DNA of 64,000 nt, taken from contig NZ_JOEQ01000004.1 in assembly GCF_000721075.1 (NCBI RefSeq), positions 620,001-684,000 on the forward strand. Direction: 5' to 3'. Below are positions 44,166 to 53,039 of this stretch, one piece after another. The notes beneath the pieces were generated by a model. It ran no database searches and was not told the origin of the DNA. It was given only the letters and a program-made list of their open reading frames with translations. The stretch's first letter is position 1, and every line of letters starts with the position of its first letter. Both the position numbers and the translations under genes were made by a program. This DNA comes from Streptosporangium amethystogenes (GTDB lineage: Bacteria; Actinomycetota; Actinomycetes; Streptosporangiales; Streptosporangiaceae).

Positions 44166-45920
44166 GTGCATAAGGTCTTGATCGCCAACCGTGGTGAGAT
44201 CGCGGTGCGAATCGCCCGCGCGTGCAAGGACGCCGGGTTGGCCAGCGTCGCCGTCTACTCCGACCAGGACCTGGACGCACTCCATGTCCGGGTGGCCGAC
44301 GAGGCGCACGCCCTTGGTGGCCAGACGCCCGCGGAAACCTATCTCGACATCACCAAGCTGCTGCGGGTCGCCGCGGAGACCGGGGCGGACGCCGTACACC
44401 CCGGCTACGGCTTCCTGGCCGAGAACGCCGACTTCGCCCAGGCGGTCATCGACGCCGGCCTGACCTGGATCGGCCCGCCGCCGGCCGCGATCATCGCGCT
44501 CGGCGACAAGGTGCAGGCCCGCCACATCGCGCAGAAGGTCGGCGCGCCACTCGTGGCCGGCACCAAGGACCCGGTCTCCGGGAGCGAGGAGGTCGTCGCC
44601 TTCGCCGCCGAGCACGGCCTGCCGATCGCGATCAAGGCCGCCTACGGAGGCGGCGGGCGCGGGCTGAAGGTGGCGCGCACCTTGGAGGAGATCCCCGAGC
44701 TGTACGACAGCGCGGTCCGCGAGGCGGTCACCGCGTTCGGCAGGGGCGAGTGCTTCGTCGAGCGCTACCTGGACCGTCCCCGGCACGTCGAGACCCAGTG
44801 CCTGGCCGACACCCACGGCAACGTGGTCGTGGTGTCCACCCGTGACTGCTCGCTGCAGCGCCGCCACCAGAAACTGGTCGAGGAGGCACCCGCCCCCTTC
44901 CTGAGCTCCGAGCAGCTCGACCTGCTCTACACCAGCTCCAAGGCGATCCTGCGCGAGGCGGGCTACGTCGGGGCCGGCACCTGCGAGTTCCTGGTGGGCC
45001 AGGACGGCACGATCTCCTTCCTGGAGGTCAACACCCGGCTGCAGGTCGAGCACCCGGTGACCGAGGAGGTCGCCGGCGTCGACCTGGTACGCGAGATGTT
45101 CCGCGTCGCCGACGGCGAGGAGCTGGGCTACGGCGACCCCGTGCTGCGCGGCCACTCGATCGAGTTCCGGATCAACGCCGAGGACGCCGGGCGCGGCTTC
45201 CTGCCCGCCCCCGGCACGATCACCCGGATGAGCGCCCCCTCCGGTCCCGGGGTGCGCCTGGACGCCGGCTACGAGGCCGGCATGACCGTCCCGCAGTCCT
45301 TCGACTCCCTGGTCGCCAAGCTGATCGTGACCGGGGCCAGCAGGGCGCAGGCCCTGGAGCGCTCGCGCCGGGCGCTGGCCGAGTTCGAGATCGACGGCAT
45401 GCCGACCGTGCTGCCCTTCCACCGTGCCGTGGTGGCCGATCCCGCGTTCACCGGCGAGCCCTTCTCGGTGCACACCCGGTGGATCGAGACCGAGTTCGAC
45501 AACACGATCGCGCCGCACGCGGGAGGGCACGGCGAGGCCGAGGAGCCGGGCGAGCGGCAGCGGATCACCGTCGAGGTGGCCGGCAAGCGGCTGGAGGTGG
45601 TGCTCCCCGCGGGGTTCGCCGCCGGGAACCCCGGCTCGGGCGGCGCGGCGTCGAAGGCACCGCGCCGCGGCGGCGGCGGGGTGGCCAAGAAGGCCGCGAG
45701 CGGCGACTCGCTGGTCAGCCCGATGCAGGGCACGATCGTCAAGGTCGTCGCCACCGACGGCGACACCGTCGCGGCCGGTGACACGATCGTCGTGCTGGAG
45801 GCGATGAAGATGGAGCAGCCACTCGCCGCGCACAAGGCCGGCACCATCACCGGACTGGCCGCGCAGGTCGGCCAGACCGTCACCTCGGGCGCCACGATCT
45901 GCGAGATCAAGGACGTCTGA
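44166..45920 (+). CDS. accA: Acetyl-/propionyl-CoA carboxylase alpha subunit (biotin carboxylase with BCCP)
   Basis: A 584-residue fusion: biotin carboxylase ([21 protein letters not shown]-grasp loop [28 protein letters not shown]) and a C-terminal biotin carrier domain with VLEAMKMEQ, whose K548 is biotinylated by BirA. It supplies the carboxybiotin used by the beta/epsilon complex 21 kb upstream. The linker of about 60 residues before the carrier domain is Ala/Gly-rich. GTG start at 44166; TACACT at 44107-44112 is a possible -10 element. Confidence 0.96.
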   Translation: MHKVLIANRGEIAVRIARACKDAGLASVAVYSDQDLDALHVRVADEAHALGGQTPAETYLDITKLLRVAAETGADAVHPGYGFLAENADFAQAVIDAGLTWIGPPPAAIIALGDKVQARHIAQKVGAPLVAGTKDPVSGSEEVVAFAAEHGLPIAIKAAYGGGGRGLKVARTLEEIPELYDSAVREAVTAFGRGECFVERYLDRPRHVETQCLADTHGNVVVVSTRDCSLQRRHQKLVEEAPAPFLSSEQLDLLYTSSKAILREAGYVGAGTCEFLVGQDGTISFLEVNTRLQVEHPVTEEVAGVDLVREMFRVADGEELGYGDPVLRGHSIEFRINAEDAGRGFLPAPGTITRMSAPSGPGVRLDAGYEAGMTVPQSFDSLVAKLIVTGASRAQALERSRRALAEFEIDGMPTVLPFHRAVVADPAFTGEPFSVHTRWIETEFDNTIAPHAGGHGEAEEPGERQRITVEVAGKRLEVVLPAGFAAGNPGSGGAASKAPRRGGGGVAKKAASGDSLVSPMQGTIVKVVATDGDTVAAGDTIVVLEAMKMEQPLAAHKAGTITGLAAQVGQTVTSGATICEIKDV

Positions 45921-45953
45921 GGTCCCGCCCGGCGCGGTGTCCGCCCGCGTTCA

Positions 45954-45982
45954 CCGTCTTCGGCACACCGTTCCGAAGACGG
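45954..45982 (+). terminator. Hairpin terminator after accA
   Basis: CCGTCTTCGG and CCGAAGACGG form a perfect 10-bp stem with a 9-base loop, 33 bases past the stop. Confidence 0.75.
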
Positions 45983-46193
45983 AACCCCTGGAGATCCGGT
46001 GGGAGGTCGTGGACCTCGCACCGGGAACGCCCGCTGGAGTTTTCGGGTGCGCGGACCCGCGCGGACCGTGACGCGACGATCACACACCGGATGCCCCGGT
46101 AGGCGCCTGACCCGGTTCGGAAAAGGATACGGTCGGGATGTAGGAACTCTGACGTCCACTCATTCGTCTTCAGGACGAAGGAGGCTTTCTGCC

Positions 46194-47552
46194 GTGACCA
46201 CGATAAGAACCGCGCCAGGCCGTTTCGGTGCCATGCTCATGGCACTGCTCGCCGGGCTGCTGGCCGTTTTCATGCTCGCCCCGGCGGCCCACGCCGCGGC
46301 GCCAGATCCCAGTGCGATCGCCTCGGAGCTCAAGGACGGGGACCGCTTCTACGCCGATCCCGCGGCGGGCCTGCCCGCCAACGCCGTCGGCGCCATGCGC
46401 GGCGCGGCCGAAAAGTCTTCCTCCGTCTACGTGGCGTTGCTCCCCGAGAACTCGATCACCAGCCAGTCCCAGGCGAGTACCCTGCTGAGCTCGCTCCTGA
46501 AGAGCGTCGGCCCCAAGTCGACGGTCCTGGTGATGAGCGGCAGGACCCCGTTCGGCGTCACGAACATCAAGGGCGTCGACATCGACGAACTGCTCGGACG
46601 GGCCAAGACCAACAGTCCGACCGACAGCGTGATCAACTTCACCAAGCTGGCGAGCGACGCGGCGCAAGGCGCCGGTGTCCCCGCCAACTCCTCCGGTTCC
46701 AGCTCCTCAAGCGGCTCCAGCAGCGGTGTGCTGGTCGGCATCCTGGTGCTGGCCCTGGCCGGTGGCGCGGGCATCTTCTTCTACTCCCGAAAGAAGAAGA
46801 AGGATCGTGAGATCCGTGAGGCCGCCGAGCTGGCCGCGGTCAAGCAGACCGTGGACGAGGACGTTACCAAGTTCGGCGAGGAGATCACCGACCTCGACAC
46901 CGACGTCAAGCTGCTCGGCAACGGCGCCGACCACCTGCAGGACTGGCAGCGCGCCCTGGACTCCTACGAACGGGCCAAGGTGGAGCTCGCGGCGGTCAAG
47001 CGCCCCGACGAGCTCCGCGGCGTGACCACCGCGCTGGAGGAGGGCCGCTACGCGCTCGCCTGCGTGAAGGCGCGCGTCAACAACCAGCCGCTGCCCGAGC
47101 GGCGCTCCCCGTGCTTCTTCAACCCGCAGCACGGGCCCTCCGTCCGCGACGTGCGCTGGGCCCCGCCCGGTGGCGCGCTGCGCGACGTGCCCGCCTGCGC
47201 GGCCGACGCCGAGGCCGTCGAGCGCGGCTTCGAGCCGCAGACCCGCGAGGTCATGGTCAACGGCCAGCGCCGCCCGTACTACGACGCGGGACCGGCCTAC
47301 CAGCCCTACGCCTACGGCTACTACGGCGGCTTCGGCGACGTCATGACCGGCATGCTCGTCGGCACCATGATGGGCAGCATGCTGAGCGGCGGATTCGGCG
47401 GCCACGGCGGTTACGGCGCCGGCTACGAGCAGGGGGTCGCCGACAGCGGCACCGACTTCGGCGGTGGCGGCGACTTCGGCGGCGGCGGCTGGGGGGACTT
47501 CGGCGGCGGAGGCGACTTCGGCGGCGGGGACTTCGGCGGGGGCGACTGGTAA
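46194..47552 (+). CDS. Membrane-anchored protein with Gly-rich repeats, function unknown
   Basis: A 452-residue exported protein. A signal peptide (about 1-33, ending PAAHAAA) precedes a domain of about 130 residues (VYVALLPENSITSQSQAS) that looks like TPM-type or similar actinobacterial repeats, without a firm match. A Ser-rich linker, a membrane helix at about 181-200 and a basic anchor (KKKKDRE) follow, then a coiled-coil-like region, four scattered cysteines and a C-terminal tail of GGFGGHGG and DFGGG repeats. GTG at 46194 with AAGGAGG upstream. The role is unknown. Confidence 0.8.
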   Translation: MTTIRTAPGRFGAMLMALLAGLLAVFMLAPAAHAAAPDPSAIASELKDGDRFYADPAAGLPANAVGAMRGAAEKSSSVYVALLPENSITSQSQASTLLSSLLKSVGPKSTVLVMSGRTPFGVTNIKGVDIDELLGRAKTNSPTDSVINFTKLASDAAQGAGVPANSSGSSSSSGSSSGVLVGILVLALAGGAGIFFYSRKKKKDREIREAAELAAVKQTVDEDVTKFGEEITDLDTDVKLLGNGADHLQDWQRALDSYERAKVELAAVKRPDELRGVTTALEEGRYALACVKARVNNQPLPERRSPCFFNPQHGPSVRDVRWAPPGGALRDVPACAADAEAVERGFEPQTREVMVNGQRRPYYDAGPAYQPYAYGYYGGFGDVMTGMLVGTMMGSMLSGGFGGHGGYGAGYEQGVADSGTDFGGGGDFGGGGWGDFGGGGDFGGGDFGGGDW

Positions 47553-47588
47553 CCCCACCCACAGCAGGACGACGATTGGCACGACACC

Positions 47589-47619
47589 GGGCGCGCCTCC
47601 CCTTCGAGGGAGCGCGCCC
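47589..47619. terminator. Bidirectional terminator between the Gly-rich and LacI genes
   Basis: GGGCGCGCCTCCC and GGGAGCGCGCCC pair with one bulge over a small loop, between two convergent stops. Confidence 0.8.
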
Positions 47620-47679
47620 TTCGTCGTCACCGGAGCACGCGGGCCCCGGAAGGCGTCCATCCCCGCCGTACGGAGGCTC

Positions 47680-48684
47680 TCAGGTGCTGTCGCGTACGGT
47701 GAGCCAGGGCTGGAGCAGGGTGTCCTCGGGGACGACGTGGCCCTCAAGCTTCTCCATGAGCAGCCGGACCGCCTGGCGGCCCACCTCCTCGGCCGGGATC
47801 AGCACCGAGGTCAGCGGCGGACTGGAGCGTTCCGCGATGTCGTCGGGACAGATCGCCACCACGGCGATGTCGTCGGGCACCCGCCTGCCGTGCTGGCGCA
47901 GTGCCCCCAGCACGTGGTTGACCGCGGCCTCGTTGTGCACGACCAGCCCGGACAGGCCCGGCCTGGTGTCCAGCAGTTCGGCGATCACGGCGGACACCTG
48001 GTCGAAGTTCTCCTCGCACGACAGGGCCACCCCCTTCAGGCCGGTGTCGGCCACGGCCGCGGCGAAGCCCTCCCGGGTGCGGCGGGCGAAACCGGTGCCC
48101 CGTTCGTAGACGACCGAGGGCGCGCCGAGCAGCGCGACCTCGGTGTGCCCGCGCTCGGCCAGGTGCTCCACGCAGAGCGCACCCGCCCTCGCGAAGTCGA
48201 GGTCGACGCAGGTCAGCCCGGCCGAGTCGGCGGGAAAACCGATCAGCACGCTGGGCTCGGCAAGATCCTTGAGCAGCGGCACCCGGCTGTCGTGCAGCTC
48301 CACGTCCATCAGGACCAGCCCGTCGACCAGCGCGCTCGCCGCCGCCCTGCGCAGCCCGTCCGACCCCTCGTCGGCGGTCAGCAGCAGCACGTCATGGTCG
48401 TACTGCCGCGCGGCGGTGACCACCGAGGTGGCGAACTGCATCAGCACCGGGACGTGCATCCCCACCCGCAGCGGCAGCACCAGCGCGATGACGTTGGCCC
48501 GCTTGCTGGCCAGCGCCCTCGCCCCGGCGTTGGGGTGGTATCCCAGGACCCGCACGCTGTCGAGCACCCTGCGCCGGGTGTCGGCCGAGATCGCGCGCTT
48601 CCCGCTGAGCACGTAGGACACGGTGCTGACCGCCACCCCCGCGTGCCTGGCGACCTCGCTGATGGTCACCGCCCGCTCGCTCAT
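47680..48684 (-). CDS. LacI family transcriptional regulator
   Basis: A 334-residue repressor. The N-terminal helix-turn-helix is ISEVARHAGVAVSTVSYVLSG (about 8-28) and the hinge ALASKRANVIALVLP leads to a periplasmic-binding-protein-like sugar domain. Its ATG overlaps the GH3 stop (ATGA, 48681-48684), so it is co-translated with the glycosidase. Two identical 14-bp palindromes of LacI type lie upstream of that operon, so it probably represses its own operon until a sugar ligand binds. Confidence 0.94.
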   Translation of the reverse strand: MSERAVTISEVARHAGVAVSTVSYVLSGKRAISADTRRRVLDSVRVLGYHPNAGARALASKRANVIALVLPLRVGMHVPVLMQFATSVVTAARQYDHDVLLLTADEGSDGLRRAAASALVDGLVLMDVELHDSRVPLLKDLAEPSVLIGFPADSAGLTCVDLDFARAGALCVEHLAERGHTEVALLGAPSVVYERGTGFARRTREGFAAAVADTGLKGVALSCEENFDQVSAVIAELLDTRPGLSGLVVHNEAAVNHVLGALRQHGRRVPDDIAVVAICPDDIAERSSPPLTSVLIPAEEVGRQAVRLLMEKLEGHVVPEDTLLQPWLTVRDST

Positions 48685-51452
48685 GCGGTCTCGTAGAAGC
48701 TCAGGGTGGCCACGGTGATCCCCACGTTCTCGAACACCACATAAAGATCGTGGACTCCCCCCTGCTCCGCAAGCCCGGCGCGCACCTCGGTGAGGTCATG
48801 GCGGCCGGCGCGGGGGACGGGGATGTCGCCGATCACGGGGCCGTAGAGGGGGTCGTCCAGGCGCAGGGTGATCACGCCGCCCTCGGCGCTGGTGGCGCCG
48901 ACCGAGCAGGAGGCGGCCCCCTTCCCCAGGTCGACCGAGCGGAACACGATCCACGCCCCCTCGGCGGTGGATCGCACGGCGTCGCCGGAGACCCTGGCCG
49001 CGTCCACGAACGCCACCGAGTCGTACTCGTCGTGGTCCACCGCGGCGATCGGGCCCGCGAAGGCGTCGCGCGGCGGGATCCGCTCGCCGTCGACGTGGAA
49101 GGAGGCACAGAGCCTGATGTCGCGCGCGGAGCCACCGATCATGATCTTGTGGGACGCGTCCTCGACGACGAACCGGCCCCCGGTGACGTCCCAGAAGGCC
49201 AGTTCCTGGATGTCGAGGTCCCAGTCGACCCGGGTGCTCTCGCCGGGGGCGAGCCGCACCTTGACGAAGCCCCGCAGGCGGCGCAGCGCCTGCTTGACCC
49301 GGGAGTTCCGCTGGCGGGTGTAGATCTGGACGACCTCCACCCCGGCTCGGGCACCGGTGTTGGTGACGGTGGCCGAGGCGGTGAGCCGGCCGTCCCGCAC
49401 CGCGACGGCCAGGTCGGTGTAGTCGAAGGTGGTGTAGCTGAGGCCGTGGCCGAAGGGGTAGAGCGGGGTGCCCCGGAAGTACTGGTAGGTCGCGTCGGCG
49501 GCGATGATGTCGTAGTCGAGCAGGTCGGGAAGCTCGCACGCGGAGCCGTACCAGGTCTGGGTGAGCCGCCCCTCGGGGTCGGCGTCGCCGAACAGCACCT
49601 CGGCCAGCGCGTGCCCGTACTCCTGCCCGCCGTGCGAGGACCACAGCACCGCGGGCGGGTCGTCGCCGTCCCAGGTCACCGGGTAGCCGCTGCTGATCAC
49701 CATGACGGTCCTCGGGTTGACCGCGCGCACCGCCTCGACCACCGCCTGCTGCGCGGCGGGCAGCGCCAGGTCCAGACGGTCCTCGGTCTCCCTGCCGTTG
49801 ACCAGCGGATGGTCCCCGACGACCACCACGGCCACGTCCGCGGTCGCGGCGAGCGCGGCGGCGGCCTCGGCGCCGCTGACCACCCGCTCCACGCTGAGCC
49901 AGGCGGCGGCGTCGGCGTCGTCGACCAGGCGGAAGACCTCGCCGTCCAGCGCGACGTAGCGGCCCGTGGAGATGTGCCTGAGCGCCAGCGTGCCGCGCGG
50001 GCGCTCCTCGGTGCGGAAGGTCTGGCGCACCTCCCAGCCGTTGGGTCCCGGCTGGTCGTTGACCAGCACGCCGTCGTCGTCGACGGACAGGTGGCGCCCG
50101 GTCGCCACGGCCCGCAGGGCGTAGCAGCCGCCGCCCCAGTCGAACAGGTCGAAGTGGCCGGGGTCGGCACCGACGCCGAGCGGTCCGCCGTCGAGGTCGG
50201 CGACGACGTGGCCGCCGTCCACCGAGAGCGTGATCCGGTCCACCGCCTCGCAGAAGACGGTCTCGCAGCGCTCGGCGAGCCCGGCGCGGGCGGTGACCGC
50301 GTAGGGGAGCGTCCCGGAGTACCAGTCCTCCATGAGGGTGTCGCCGAGCTGGCCGATGACCGCGATCCTGCGTACCGAGGTCAGCGGCAGGATTCCGTCG
50401 TTGCGCAGCAGCACGATCGAGCGCCGGGCGGCCTCGCGGGCCAGTTCCTGGTGCTCGGGGCAGTTGACCACCGCCTCGGTGATGTCGTCGTACGGGGTGG
50501 CGGGGTCGAACTCGCCCAGCCGGAAGCGGATGGAGAGCGTGTGCCGTACCGCGAGGTCGACGTCGGCCTCGGTGAGCAGGCCGCGCTCCAGCGCGGCGTG
50601 GATGTGCCCGACGGTGGCCTCGGTGCGGTCGTCGTCCTGGGTGAAACTGTCGAGCCCAGCCCTGATCGCGTGCGCGTAGGCCTCGGGAAGGTCGTCGTAG
50701 TAGGCCTGCAGGCCGGTGAGGTTGGCGGGCGCGTAGGCGTCACTGACCACGAGGAGGTCGTCGGGCGCCCAGGCTCGCAGCACCTCGCCGATCAGCGGGC
50801 TGAGGTGGGCCGGGCGGCCGTTGACCAGGTTGTAGGAGGGCATCACGGCGACCGCGGCACCGCCGGCCAGCGCGGACCGGTAGGCCGGGAGCTCGTACTC
50901 GCGCAGCACCCGGGGCGGCAGGTTGCTGGAGGTGACGCAACGGTCGGTCTCGTTGTTGTAGCCGAGGAAGTGCTTGAGGGTGGGGGCGGTCTTCAGCACC
51001 GTGGGATCGCTCCCACGAAGGCCGGAGGCGTAGGCCGTCGCCATTACACCGGTCAGCCACGGGTCCTCGGAGTAGCCCTCCTCGTTGCGGCCCCAGCGGG
51101 GGTCGCGCAGCGGGTTGACCACCGGCGCCCAGACGTTGAGTCCGGCCCCCGCCGGATCCTTGTGGTGGAAGGCCAGCACCTCGTCGCTGGTGGCCTCGCC
51201 GACCCGCCGCACCAGATCGGGGTCCCAGGTGCTGGCCAGTCCGATCGCCTGGGGGAACACCGTCGCGGGACCGAGCCAGGCCAGGCCGTGCAGCGCCTCG
51301 GTGCCGGTGCGGAAGGGACCGAGCCCGAGCCGCTCCACCGGCTGCTGGTACTGGTGCAGCAGCCCGACCTTCTCCTCCAGCGTGAGCCTGCCCCGCAGGT
51401 CCGCGATCCGCTGCGCGAGGGGAAGTTCCGGGTCACGGAACGGTTCGTTCAT
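48681..51452 (-). CDS. Intracellular GH3 glycoside hydrolase (beta-xylosidase/glucosidase-like)
   Basis: A 923-residue GH3 enzyme without a signal peptide, so it should act on imported oligosaccharides. Catalytic Asp D238 lies in VVSDAYAPANL; the conserved KH pair is at 160-161 and [13 protein letters not shown] marks the TIM barrel. Between the two GH3 domains sits an inserted beta-trefoil-like region (about 425-510, FDLFDWGGGCYALRA), and the C-terminal part has an Fn3-like domain and a CBM6-like beta sandwich. The first gene of the GH3-lacI operon. Exact sugar specificity is not evident. Confidence 0.93.
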   Translation of the reverse strand: MNEPFRDPELPLAQRIADLRGRLTLEEKVGLLHQYQQPVERLGLGPFRTGTEALHGLAWLGPATVFPQAIGLASTWDPDLVRRVGEATSDEVLAFHHKDPAGAGLNVWAPVVNPLRDPRWGRNEEGYSEDPWLTGVMATAYASGLRGSDPTVLKTAPTLKHFLGYNNETDRCVTSSNLPPRVLREYELPAYRSALAGGAAVAVMPSYNLVNGRPAHLSPLIGEVLRAWAPDDLLVVSDAYAPANLTGLQAYYDDLPEAYAHAIRAGLDSFTQDDDRTEATVGHIHAALERGLLTEADVDLAVRHTLSIRFRLGEFDPATPYDDITEAVVNCPEHQELAREAARRSIVLLRNDGILPLTSVRRIAVIGQLGDTLMEDWYSGTLPYAVTARAGLAERCETVFCEAVDRITLSVDGGHVVADLDGGPLGVGADPGHFDLFDWGGGCYALRAVATGRHLSVDDDGVLVNDQPGPNGWEVRQTFRTEERPRGTLALRHISTGRYVALDGEVFRLVDDADAAAWLSVERVVSGAEAAAALAATADVAVVVVGDHPLVNGRETEDRLDLALPAAQQAVVEAVRAVNPRTVMVISSGYPVTWDGDDPPAVLWSSHGGQEYGHALAEVLFGDADPEGRLTQTWYGSACELPDLLDYDIIAADATYQYFRGTPLYPFGHGLSYTTFDYTDLAVAVRDGRLTASATVTNTGARAGVEVVQIYTRQRNSRVKQALRRLRGFVKVRLAPGESTRVDWDLDIQELAFWDVTGGRFVVEDASHKIMIGGSARDIRLCASFHVDGERIPPRDAFAGPIAAVDHDEYDSVAFVDAARVSGDAVRSTAEGAWIVFRSVDLGKGAASCSVGATSAEGGVITLRLDDPLYGPVIGDIPVPRAGRHDLTEVRAGLAEQGGVHDLYVVFENVGITVATLSFYETA

Positions 51453-51475
51453 CGGGGACCATCCCTTTGAGAGCG

Positions 51476-51489
51476 TCGAAGCGCTTCGA
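51476..51489. promoter_or_regulatory. LacI-type operator, proximal copy
   Basis: TCGAAGCGCTTCGA is a perfect 14-bp palindrome with the central CG typical of LacI-family sites, 24 bases upstream of the GH3 ATG. Confidence 0.85.
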
Positions 51490-51514
51490 TTTCTGTCCTG
51501 GAAAAACGCCTCTG

Positions 51515-51528
51515 TCGAAGCGCTTCGA
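51515..51528. promoter_or_regulatory. LacI-type operator, distal copy
   Basis: A second identical TCGAAGCGCTTCGA, 39 bases centre to centre from the first. Two operators would allow cooperative repression of the GH3-lacI operon. Confidence 0.85.
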
Positions 51529-51622
51529 TAATCGGTCCGGGAAAACTCCGGTCGTCACCCGTGCGTTACGCGCGTGTTTCGAGCGGAGCTTCCCTGAAGG
51601 GTGCACTCCCATGCGGCCCAGG

Positions 51623-52828
51623 TCAAGAGATTCGCGGCAAACGACCCGAATCCACCGAGTCGAGCACTCGCGCGGCACCACCCAGCGCCGCCGCGCCATA
51701 ACCGAGGGTGGAGGCGACGACCCGGCAGCCCCCGGCGTCCGGCGCGATCGTGCGTCCCCGCGTCTCTATCTCCACCGCGGGCAGCAGCCACGGCGCGAGC
51801 GGTACGTAGTAGCCGCCCAGGATGACCACCTCGGGGTTGAGCAGGTTGGCCAGCACCGCCACGCCCTTGCCGAGGTTGCGGCCCACGGTGTCGAGGACCC
51901 CGAGCGTGCCCGGGTCACCGCCGCGGGCCAGCCGCACCACCTCGTCGAGTTCGAGCTCGACCTCGGCGGGCGAGATCGTGGCGTGCTCCAGCACGGCGCC
52001 GATCCCGGCGACGGCCTCCAGGCAGCCCAGGCGCCCGCACCGGCACTCGGCGCCGAGCGGGTCGAGCTGGATGTGGCCGATCTCGCCGCCGTAGCCCTGG
52101 CCTCCCCTGCGCAGCCGGCCGTCGAGGATGATCCCGGCTCCGACCCCGATCTCGCCGGTGAGGTAGATCAGGTTGGCCGTCCCGGCATACGGGCCGAAGC
52201 GGTGCTCGGCCAGGGCCGCCAGGTTGGCGTCGTTGTCGACCTGGACCGGGAAACCCGGGTCGCGCAGCGCCTTGGTGAGGTCGCCGCAGAGGTCGGCGTC
52301 GCGCCAGCCGAGGTTGGGCGCGATGCGCACGGTGCCGTCGGTGCCGATCAGTCCGGGTACGCCCACGGTCAGCCCCAGGACCTGGCGCTCCTGCTTGGTC
52401 ATCCGGTTCACCACCCGGCGGACGATCCCGGCGACGGTGGCCATCGCCTGCCCCACCGTGCCCGCGGCGCCGGGAAAGGACCTCCGCCAGGAGAGCAGCC
52501 TCTCCCCCGACAGGTCCACCGCGACCGCGGTGACATAGTCGACGTTGATCTCGATGCCGATCGCCGCGTACGGCGAGCCGTCGAGCACCAGCATCGTGGC
52601 CGGGCGGCCGACGCGGTTCTCCGTCAGGCCGGTCTCCCTGACCAGGCGACGGTCGATCAGGTCGGCGACCAGGCTCGACACGGTCGCCTTGTTCAACCCG
52701 GTGGACGCCGCGATGTCGGCCCGCGAGCACGGCGCGTGCTCGCGCACGAACCTCAGCACCACGGCGAGGTTGGTGGCCCGCACGTCGGCGAAGTCGGCCG
52801 GACGCGGGTCAGTCGTAGATGTGATCAA
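51623..52828 (-). CDS. ROK family transcriptional regulator (XylR-like)
   Basis: A 401-residue regulator. A winged helix-turn-helix (CSRADIAASTGLNKATVSSLV) precedes a sugar-kinase-like ROK domain with DNDANLAALAEH, GEIGVGAGIIL and the zinc signature GHIQLDPLGAECRCGRLGC. Such proteins repress sugar operons until a ligand binds. It diverges from the ABC transporter operon and its likely operator lies in the shared gap. The start may be TTG at 52828; no better signal is visible. Confidence 0.93.
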   Translation of the reverse strand: MITSTTDPRPADFADVRATNLAVVLRFVREHAPCSRADIAASTGLNKATVSSLVADLIDRRLVRETGLTENRVGRPATMLVLDGSPYAAIGIEINVDYVTAVAVDLSGERLLSWRRSFPGAAGTVGQAMATVAGIVRRVVNRMTKQERQVLGLTVGVPGLIGTDGTVRIAPNLGWRDADLCGDLTKALRDPGFPVQVDNDANLAALAEHRFGPYAGTANLIYLTGEIGVGAGIILDGRLRRGGQGYGGEIGHIQLDPLGAECRCGRLGCLEAVAGIGAVLEHATISPAEVELELDEVVRLARGGDPGTLGVLDTVGRNLGKGVAVLANLLNPEVVILGGYYVPLAPWLLPAVEIETRGRTIAPDAGGCRVVASTLGYGAAALGGAARVLDSVDSGRLPRIS

Positions 52829-52922
52829 GGTGAGTCCCGCTCCCGCTCGGCCAGGCTGGCCCCATCATGCCCCATCGTCCACCAATCTGTGACCGCCCCC
52901 CCGGCCCGCGATCGGCGGTCCC

Positions 52923-52975
52923 TTGTGGCGACGGTCACCCTCGACTAATTTGTTTGGTCGAAAGACGAACTAATT
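52923..52975. promoter_or_regulatory. Promoter and ROK-type operator of the sugar ABC operon
   Basis: TTGTGG (52923-52928), a 17-base spacer and TAATTT (52946-52951) face the transporter. Overlapping the -10 is an imperfect inverted repeat (52947-52975): AATTTGTTTGGTC then GAAA then GACGAACTAATT, resembling ROK/XylR operators. Confidence 0.6.
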
Positions 52976-53039
52976 CTACCCCGGAGCCATGCTCCCCGAC
53001 ACCCCCCGATCCGTCTCGAACCAATGAAGGGAGCGCCCC

